This document shows positions 42,579-48,165 of a stretch of DNA of 48,165 nucleotides, piece by piece. Numbering within the stretch: position 1 is the stretch's first letter; the number at the start of each line of letters is the position of its first letter. The DNA lies in assembly GCF_024448165.1 (NCBI RefSeq), contig NZ_JAMOLN010000050.1, positions 1 to 48,165 of the forward strand, given 5' to 3'. The notes below the pieces were generated by a model, which worked only from the letters and a program-made list of their open reading frames with translations, did no database searches and was not told where the DNA came from. This stretch comes from Streptomyces longispororuber. Lineage in GTDB: Bacteria > Actinomycetota > Actinomycetes > Streptomycetales > Streptomycetaceae. Made by a program: the position numbers and the translations under genes.

Positions 42579-42894
42579 ATGGCAGCGAGGACACCCAGCG
42601 TCCACCGATCGAGACCCCAGGAAACCCCCGGCGGCTGGTACGGCGCCACTGGGTCAACTGGGTCACCAGTTTCCGGCAGGCGTTCGGTGAGCGGCCAGAC
42701 CGGTTCGTGGACTGTCCCGGCCGCACGCCCCGTCGTCGCGGTCGTCACCAAGCACATCCCGGGCCACGAACACCGAAGCTCAACACCCTTGTGGCATCGG
42801 CACATTGACCCCATCCTGCGCGCTCAGGACGTATCCTGCGATCGGGTCGCCTCGGCTCAGCGAGCGCGGCACGGACACGGACACGGGGTGGACC
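42579..42894. other. Gap between STAND gene and its small neighbour
   Basis: There is no gene in these 316 bp. A short direct repetition GGACACGGACACGG lies just upstream of the next start. The promoter for the small gene is probably here, which would make it independently transcribed after the hairpin. Confidence 0.45.
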
Positions 42895-43314
42895 ATGGAC
42901 CCGAACACAGTGGCGCAGCTGGCAGGCTCGGCGATGGTAGCCGCCATGACCACCGACGCGTGGCAGCAGACACGCGGCGCGGTGACGGCGCTGTGGCGCC
43001 GGGTGCGCCCCGAACAGGCGGACGCCGTATCGGGTGAACTGACGGCCCTGCGCACGATGGTCACAGGTGAGGACGGGGAGCGCGCTGCAGCGGCGCTCAC
43101 CGAGCTGTGGCAGCTACGCCTGCACGAACTGCTACTCGCTGACAGTCGACACACCGAGGAACTCACCCAGGAACTGCACGAGTTGACGGAAGCGCTTCGC
43201 GCCGCCGCGCCGGCCGCACCGCGCGTCGGCTCGGTGCGGATGGAGGCCCGCGCCACCGGGCACGGCCGCGTCTACCAGTCGGGTGGAGACATGCACGTCA
43301 ACCAGGAGGGCTGA
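42895..43314 (+). CDS. Small helical protein with C-terminal GGD motif
   Basis: A 139-residue soluble protein; ATG at 42895 with a weak G-rich ribosome site. It starts with MDPNTVAQLAGSAMVAAM, continues as Leu/Ala/Glu-rich helices (about 25-105, with coiled-coil character) and ends with ATGHGRVYQSGGDMHVNQEG. The last block QSGGDMHV matches QAGGDLQV near the start of the STAND protein. Such short beta-like GxDxxV tails recur in Streptomyces proteins tied to STAND or effector-associated systems. It could be an adaptor that meets the STAND protein through like-like strand pairing. That is inference. Confidence 0.72.
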   Translation: MDPNTVAQLAGSAMVAAMTTDAWQQTRGAVTALWRRVRPEQADAVSGELTALRTMVTGEDGERAAAALTELWQLRLHELLLADSRHTEELTQELHELTEALRAAAPAAPRVGSVRMEARATGHGRVYQSGGDMHVNQEG

Positions 43315-43335
43315 CCGCCGCCACCTCCCTGCACC

Positions 43336-43450
43336 AGCCGGGCGACATGCCGGTCTCCCTGCGGATGGCCCGGCTGAACCCCGTTGCGACGGGAATCCCC
43401 CAGCGTGCGCCGATCGCGTGCACGAGGATGTGCCGGAGCCCCCGGATCGG
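43336..43450 (-). pseudogene. Possible AraC-type regulator remnant
   Basis: A minus-strand stretch reads GLRHILVHAIGARW and then GFSRAIRRETGMSP, recalling the C-terminal helix-turn-helix of AraC regulators (HFSRAFRRxxGMSP), with a large internal deletion between the two helices. There is no start or effector domain. The resemblance is short and could be chance. Confidence 0.3.
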
Positions 43451-43590
43451 CGAGATCCTGGCCCACCCTGGCGAGGCGCTGTTGGGCATGCAGACACTCT
43501 CCCAACCTCGGGCACGGCTGGTCAGCCCTCACTACGGCTTCGTTCACTTCCAGGGGTTCTGGCTCAAGTTTTGTCGCGGGTGACGCTCTG

Positions 43591-44022
43591 TCATTGCTGG
43601 ATCTCGAACAGCGGGATGGACAGTGATGGCGGAGCAAGGACTGCCCGAAGGCGGTCGAGGTTGGCTCGCCACTGCTTCCAGTCTTCCGGGTCGACCCAGT
43701 TCGAGGCTGGCCCGGCCGCATCGCTGATGACGCGAGCGAGGGCCTCGGCCGCGAGCATCCGGAGAACGTCAGGGAAGGCGGGCATGGGCTCTTTAGGGCC
43801 GTAAGATGTGTCGATCGAGTCGCCACCAGGGCATTGCACCGCCATCACTGCGGCTGCGGCGACCGCTTCTTCCCCTTCGACCAGCCAGCCGGTGGCATCG
43901 TCGGTGCGCGTGAGGACGCCACGGATCAGTGCCACGCGTTCCTCGGGTTTGGCGTCGTCGAGAGCGTTGGCGAAGTCCGCGGCCGTGTCGTTGTCGAACG
44001 AGCCGGTGTCCCAGGTGCCCAT
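43591..44022 (-). CDS. DUF4259 family protein
   Basis: A 143-residue soluble protein. ATG at 44022 has GAGGAG 6 nt upstream. It opens with MGTWDTGSFDNDTAADFA, the characteristic start of DUF4259, and continues with helical segments (ALIRGVLTRTDD, EEAVAAAAVMAVQCPGGDS, PDVLRMLAAEALARVI). Members are scattered in actinobacteria as singletons and are suspected immunity-like proteins; no biochemical role is established that I know of. It stands alone here. Confidence 0.85.
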   Translation of the reverse strand: MGTWDTGSFDNDTAADFANALDDAKPEERVALIRGVLTRTDDATGWLVEGEEAVAAAAVMAVQCPGGDSIDTSYGPKEPMPAFPDVLRMLAAEALARVISDAAGPASNWVDPEDWKQWRANLDRLRAVLAPPSLSIPLFEIQQ

Positions 44023-44120
44023 GTTGATCTCCTCGTGTAGTCGCGCCGGGATCTTCGCATCAGTCGCTGACACTGCGATCACGGTGCGAGCAGTGCACGC
44101 TTCCGCAGAAGGGCGGTGGT

Positions 44121-46046
44121 TCAGCCCTTGCGCCTGCGGCGCGCTGCGATCAGTACGACCGCGCCGCATCCCGCCAACAACAGAGCGGTGAGGAGGAAGC
44201 GCCAGGATTCGGTCCCTGTGGAGGGCAAGGCGGGCTGCCCGTGGTGGGGAGGCCTGGTCGTCGGGAAGACGGGGCTGGCGGTGGGTGTCGGACTCGTCGT
44301 GGGAACAGGCTCGTCCGTTGAAGTAGGTGTCGGAGTGGGGGTCGTGGGCGATGGCGTGGGCGAAGGCGCGTTCTCGATGACCTGGATGGTGACTGTGCCG
44401 GTGTCGCAAAGTTGCGGTGCGCCGTTGTCGCAGGCAGCGACAGTGAACGTGTCGGTGCCGATGAAGCCGTCGTTGGGGGTGTAGACGAAATGCCCGGTGT
44501 CGTCGACCGTGACTGTGCCGTTGGCCGGCGGGCGGGCGAGGCTGACCGTTACCGGATCACCGTCCGGGTCGCTGATGGCCACCTCTCCGGCAACGGGCGT
44601 GTTCTCAGTCGTGGTGGCGGTGGTGTCGTCCACAACGGGAGGCCGGTTCGGGTTGGCCGGGGTGACGACGGTGGTGACCCGGGCCGCGTCCGCGGTTCCG
44701 TCGTTGTTGGCGGGATCGGAATCGGTTGCGGTGGTGGTGCCGGAGACGGTGTCGGTGAGTGTGCCGGAGTCCGGGGCTGTGCCGGTGAGCGTGAACTGGA
44801 CGGAGTCTCCCGCCGCGAGGTCCCCGACGTCCCAGGTGACGGTGGTGCCGGAGACGGTGCCACCGTCGGAGGCAGTGACAGCCGTGAGCTCTGGGGGAAG
44901 GTCGTCCTGGACGATGACCGCGGTGGCAGTGTCTGGGCCCGAGTTGGAAACCGTGACGAGATAGCTGACCTGGCCGCCTGCGGGAACCGAAAGTGGGCCT
45001 GCCTTGGTGACCGACAGATCAGCGGTGCCCTGCAGCCGCGCGTCGGCACAGCCAGCGGGCACGAAGTCCGGGTCGACGCTCACCGCCGTTCGGATCACGT
45101 TCTCCGCGGTCCCCGAGGAGAAGTCGAAAACGCTGCCGGTGACAGGGGTGGTGTCGTAGAAGGAGATGGGGTCGCTGCTGGAGTCTCCGGTGAAGGTTCC
45201 GGTGTTCTCGGTCTGGCCGGTGAACCGGAATCCACCGAAGCCCGTGACTGTGGCGTCGTTGTGAAAACTCGAGCCGCTGATCACTCCGTCGGCGGTCTGA
45301 CGGATGCTGCCGGCCCCGATGTTGCCCAGCCAGTCGGCGAGGGTGATGACACCACTGTTGGTAAGCGTGGCGCCGTTCCCCCAGGTTCCGTCGACACTCA
45401 GGAGGCACTGGTTGTCCACTACCGCGGTGGAACTCGTTTCATTGATCGACCCGTTGACCGCGAGGGTGCCGCGGTTCTCGATCCTGCCGGCGAGGATGGC
45501 AGAACCAGTGGTCAGCGTGCCGTCGTTGGTGACCGTGCTGCCGGAAGCCACATTGATTGCGCCGACGGATACAGCACCCTCGTTGCGGAGCACACTGCCA
45601 GAGTTGAGCGCGACACCACCCTGCAGGGTTAGGGTCGCGCCGGACTCATTTTTCAGGGTCAGGGTACCGGCCGCGTTGAGGCTCTCAATCCGGGTCGTCC
45701 CCGCGTTCTCGATCGTGAAGCCGCTCGCGACCGGGATGTTGGGCAGCGTCGCGCTGCCCTGCACCGCCAGCGTTCCTGCCGGATTGTTGGCCCAGGCAGG
45801 TGTGAAGGTCGCGCTGTCGGCCACGCACAGGACCGCCCCTGCAGGCAGCGCGGACAGGCCGCCGGTGTACTCGCCGCCTGCCAGCAGCACGGTCTCCCCC
45901 GCCGCGAGGCTGATCAGCTCAGAGGATCCCCCACTGATCGTGCGGGTAGGGGCGGCGCAGGCGGACTCATAATCGGCGCGGGCAAGAGGCTGAGGAGCCA
46001 CAGAAAGCATCACAGCCGTCAGTGCCAACACTACGGACAGCCGCAT
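44121..46046 (-). CDS. LPXTG cell-wall-anchored repeat protein
   Basis: A 641-residue surface protein. ATG at 46046 has GGGAG 6 nt upstream, with a signal peptide up to about ARA at residue 24. Residues about 45-310 form a beta-helix-like region with many short Gly/Thr/Asn repeats (GTLTLKNESGATLTL, ASGSTVTNDGTLTTG, RIENRGTLAVNG). A DUF11 domain follows (325-450, SVTKAGPLSVPAGGQVSYLV), then a cadherin/VCBS-like Ig domain (455-545, NGTVTVDDTGHFVYTPNDGF), a Pro/Thr/Ser linker and a sortase signal LPSTG at 607-611 with membrane helix and RRRRKG tail. Class E sortases of Streptomyces prefer LAXTG, so LPSTG points to another sortase class. No sortase gene is in the window. An adhesion role is likely but unproven. 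Confidence 0.9.
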   Translation of the reverse strand: MRLSVVLALTAVMLSVAPQPLARADYESACAAPTRTISGGSSELISLAAGETVLLAGGEYTGGLSALPAGAVLCVADSATFTPAWANNPAGTLAVQGSATLPNIPVASGFTIENAGTTRIESLNAAGTLTLKNESGATLTLQGGVALNSGSVLRNEGAVSVGAINVASGSTVTNDGTLTTGSAILAGRIENRGTLAVNGSINETSSTAVVDNQCLLSVDGTWGNGATLTNSGVITLADWLGNIGAGSIRQTADGVISGSSFHNDATVTGFGGFRFTGQTENTGTFTGDSSSDPISFYDTTPVTGSVFDFSSGTAENVIRTAVSVDPDFVPAGCADARLQGTADLSVTKAGPLSVPAGGQVSYLVTVSNSGPDTATAVIVQDDLPPELTAVTASDGGTVSGTTVTWDVGDLAAGDSVQFTLTGTAPDSGTLTDTVSGTTTATDSDPANNDGTADAARVTTVVTPANPNRPPVVDDTTATTTENTPVAGEVAISDPDGDPVTVSLARPPANGTVTVDDTGHFVYTPNDGFIGTDTFTVAACDNGAPQLCDTGTVTIQVIENAPSPTPSPTTPTPTPTSTDEPVPTTSPTPTASPVFPTTRPPHHGQPALPSTGTESWRFLLTALLLAGCGAVVLIAARRRRKG

Positions 46047-46439
46047 GCAGCACTCCCTGTCATTTGGCGGGAACAGAGACGGAATAATTCAACGCTAATA
46101 CGTAAATGGTCTATCTCTATTCAGGCGCGCCCTGGCCGAGGGCTTATGCGCGGTCAAAGGCGGAGCCTGCGCAACGGGCCTCGACCGGCCGACTGGTCAC
46201 TGAAGTGAGTATTTCCCGGATCGGCCAACTCACGTTCGCGGAAACCACACCTGAGCCGGGGTCGGAAACGACGCGGTCGCGGTGTCGCAGAAGAACCGCG
46301 GCACCGTTACCTTCACCGCGACCGAAGTCATCGCGAGAAGGCGGAACGCACGATCTGCGCATCCACCAGAACGGCGCCGGGGCCCGCAAAAAGGGGCTCC
46401 GGCCGCTGAGTCCGCCGACCACGCGATCGGACGATCGCG
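46047..46439. other. Gene-free stretch beside IS debris
   Basis: No gene is supported. An AT-richer segment at 46080-46120 (AATAATTCAACGCTAATACG) just upstream of the surface-protein gene probably contains its promoter. The rest gives only frames without ribosome sites. Confidence 0.5.
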
Positions 46440-46649
46440 TGGCGGGTTGACCACGAAGGTCCGTCTGGCTGCTGACAGCCGCTGTCGTCCGGCGCGGACG
46501 TGGGCGGTGTCGAGCACGACGCGGGTGACGTCCAAGAGGCCGGCATCATCGGGGTGCTGGAGCACGGCCTCGCGCAGTCGGCCCCAAACACCGGCTCTCG
46601 ACCAGATCAGGAACCGCCGCTGCGCGGTCGACTTCGAGATCCCGAAGTA
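46440..46649 (-). pseudogene. IS5-type transposase N-terminal fragment
   Basis: The minus strand reads GISKSTAQRRFLIWSRAGVWG, LREAVLQHPDDAGLLDVTR and VVLDTAHVRA, which matches the N-terminal helix-turn-helix and first catalytic Asp region of IS5/IS1421-like transposases (SRAVLDSAHVRAKR in intact copies). It then breaks into unrelated frames. The C-terminal half and the ends are missing. Confidence 0.72.
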
Positions 46650-46699
46650 GGTTCGGGGTGTAGTCAACTATTCTGCTGCCGCTGAGACTTGGGGGGCCG

Positions 46700-47650
46700 G
46701 TGGACGAGCAGGACAGAGCCAGGGCCGAGGCGGAGAAAACCACTCCGGCCATGAGGGACACCGCGACGGCGCAGGAACTGGCCGCGTACCAACGCCGTGG
46801 CACGCGCACGCTCGCCACCGGCACGATCATCCTCTGGCTCACCGTGGCCCTGAAGGTCGCCGGCGTCTTCGACGGCGGGGGTTTCTGGGTCGCCTGCGCC
46901 GTGCCGCTCACGAGCGGCGTCATCCTCACGCGCAACGCCCACCACATGAGCCGGGTCCTGCGCGTCCACCCCTGGACCCGGTGTCCCGCGCACGTACGGC
47001 GCCGGAGGTTCGGCGGGCCCCTGGTCACCCTGCACATGCCGGCCTCCGACCGGCCGCTCAACCTCAAGTGCACGCTCGTCGACTCCCGGGCGCTGACGTC
47101 CGACGGCCCCTTGTGGTGGTCCGGCACCCCCGAGCGCGGCGGCGTCGTCCGCGTCCCGGGCACCACCGCCCTCGTCCGGGCCTGCCCGGCGCAGCGGCGC
47201 GGGCGCCCCGTCTTCCGCTGGCTCCTGATGCTCGGCCTGATCGCGGGGTGCCTCGGCATCGCCGGCTCGGCAGCCTCGGAGGACAATCCGCTCGTCGAAC
47301 TGAGCGTCGTCAAGGCTTCGACATTCCCCGGGGAACCCTGCATGGTGCGCCTCAAGGACCCGTTCACCGGCGACCACCGCACCAGCGCGTTCCTCTGCTC
47401 GGAAGGCCACGTAGCGCGGCATCCGACGGCCGAGTGGGGCGCGCTCGTCTCGTACGGGCCGTTCAAGGGCGACCTCTACAACCCCTACCTGGAGTACCCG
47501 ACTGCCTCCGACGTGGACGACAGCCTCCTCCTGGCGGGCGGCCTGCTCGCCCTCGTCGGCTCCGTCGGCGGCGCGCACACCCTGTACCGCCGGCGCCACC
47601 TGCTGACGGCCGCGCCCCCGCCCGGCACCGGGCAAGCCGCACACCGCTGA
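46700..47650 (+). CDS. Multi-pass membrane protein of unknown function
   Basis: A 316-residue protein starting at GTG 46700 with a GGGGGG ribosome site. Four membrane segments are predicted: about 40-58 (ATGTIILWLTVALKVAGVF), 62-78, 173-190 (WLLMLGLIAGCLGIAG) and 275-291 (LLLAGGLLALVGSVGGA). Between the second and third lies a cytoplasmic beta-rich domain with VRVPGTTALVRACPAQ. The outer loop between segments three and four holds two cysteines. The tail is basic. The layout resembles unnamed Streptomyces membrane proteins near chromosome ends. No function is suggested by its neighbours. Confidence 0.8.
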   Translation: MDEQDRARAEAEKTTPAMRDTATAQELAAYQRRGTRTLATGTIILWLTVALKVAGVFDGGGFWVACAVPLTSGVILTRNAHHMSRVLRVHPWTRCPAHVRRRRFGGPLVTLHMPASDRPLNLKCTLVDSRALTSDGPLWWSGTPERGGVVRVPGTTALVRACPAQRRGRPVFRWLLMLGLIAGCLGIAGSAASEDNPLVELSVVKASTFPGEPCMVRLKDPFTGDHRTSAFLCSEGHVARHPTAEWGALVSYGPFKGDLYNPYLEYPTASDVDDSLLLAGGLLALVGSVGGAHTLYRRRHLLTAAPPPGTGQAAHR

Positions 47651-48010
47651 ACACCCCCTGGCATCCGCCCCGCTGTCCGCATGAGTTCATACACAACGCA
47701 AGCCCAGCGCAACGCCCGGCGGTGACCTGTCAGCAGCAGGACGCCGAAGACCCGGGCCAGGGCCGCCGACCTCCACGCGAGGGTGTCGGCTCCGCCGTAC
47801 ACGAGCCGCGCACGCTGTCATCGCAGGCACCGCCTCATGGTGGCGCTCGCCTCCGCGGACACCGTACTCATCAGCGCCACGGGTCAGGACGCGTCCGCAT
47901 GGGAACGCAGCCGCTGGCGGTAGCGCAGAGACGACTGTCCGGCCCCCGTCACCGACAACCTGTCCTCCCCCAACAGCCTGTGAACCCGGACCTGGCCGGA
48001 GGACCATCCC
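47651..48010. other. Gene-free stretch
   Basis: No gene is supported. Possible frames on both strands lack ribosome sites and look like GC-rich noise. Part may be decayed transposase sequence upstream of the fragment at 48011. Confidence 0.5.
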
Positions 48011-48165
48011 CGCATCCGTCACACCTTCATCCCTGTCGGCACCTGCTGGCTCAACCTGCAGGAAGGCTGGTCACTACCGTCGGGACAGGCCTGCCGACCG
48101 AACTGTCCGCGGGTGAGGCCGCCCGCGAGAGGCATCGCCTTCGTGCCGCTCCTCACGGCAGCAGG
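48011..48165 (+). pseudogene. IS630-like transposase fragment at window edge
   Basis: The frame reads RHTFIPVGTCWLNLQEGW, which closely follows the HFTPVGTCWLNLQEGWW block of an actinobacterial IS630-type transposase (final DDE region). Directly after it the expected RIFRK sequence is replaced by unrelated residues, so it is frameshifted or truncated. The piece may continue past the edge, but the intact element is not visible here. Confidence 0.6.

Noticed and set aside
39850..42726. 958-residue minus-strand frame opposite the STAND gene
   Set aside because: Antisense shadow; the plus strand has Walker A/B motifs and a good ribosome site.

Overview
The window is high-GC actinobacterial DNA, very probably a Streptomyces chromosome. 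The signs are strong G/C third-position bias, frequent GTG and TTG starts, a perfect CebR-type operator, lanthipeptide genes of actinobacterial style, and many small Streptomyces-type hypothetical proteins. Decayed insertion-sequence and gene fragments are scattered through it (about 1.3, 7.1-9.0, 18.7-19.4, 39.2-39.5, 46.4 and 48.0 kb). That density suits an accessory region such as a chromosome arm, although the arm position is only an inference.

Layout. 1-1086: the 5' part of a secreted GH5 mannanase (minus strand) behind a perfect CebR box. 1.9-5.6 kb: a secreted PQQ-type sugar dehydrogenase, a zinc-ribbon-like protein and a secreted beta-propeller protein, separated by hairpins, one of which has a tandemly multiplied arm. 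5.9-7.0 kb: a stand-alone geranylgeranyl-diphosphate-synthase-like gene. 7.0-9.1 kb: a decay corridor with remnants of a LysR regulator fused to an IS5-type transposase, an arsenate reductase and an SDR enzyme, around one intact membrane-protein gene. 9.1-15.3 kb: a compact class II lanthipeptide locus of three different mersacidin/lichenicidin-type precursors, a LanM synthetase and a C39-peptidase ABC transporter. 15.7-17.9 kb: two related TrmB-like regulators placed tail to tail, only one with a LuxR-type C-terminal helix-turn-helix, plus a small exported peptide. 18.1-24.0 kb: small hypotheticals, a lipoprotein, a Ser/Thr kinase with a PQQ-like propeller sensor, and a second zinc-ribbon paralogue.

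24.2-38.0 kb holds the clearest metabolic system: one minus-strand unit of LacI regulator, GH38 alpha-mannosidase, sugar-binding lipoprotein, two permeases, GH5 (probably subfamily 18) beta-mannosidase, GH3 glycosidase and secreted GH85 endo-beta-N-acetylglucosaminidase. Five consecutive junctions are 4-nt ATGA/GTGA overlaps. The cell-location pattern (exported GH85, lipoprotein and permeases, cytoplasmic GH38/GH5/GH3) reads as a complete N-glycan harvesting pathway: cut the glycan from glycoproteins outside, import it, then trim alpha-mannose and cleave Man-beta-GlcNAc inside. Two near-identical palindromes, ahead of lacI and ahead of GH38, are candidate LacI operators, and a further perfect 16-bp palindrome lies inside the GH38 coding start.

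38.2-48.2 kb: a small secreted protein, a STAND (NB-ARC/TPR) ATPase followed by a small protein sharing its short Gly-Gly-Asp motif, a DUF4259 protein, a large LPXTG-anchored surface protein, a membrane protein and terminal transposase debris. No tRNA, rRNA or CRISPR array was seen.
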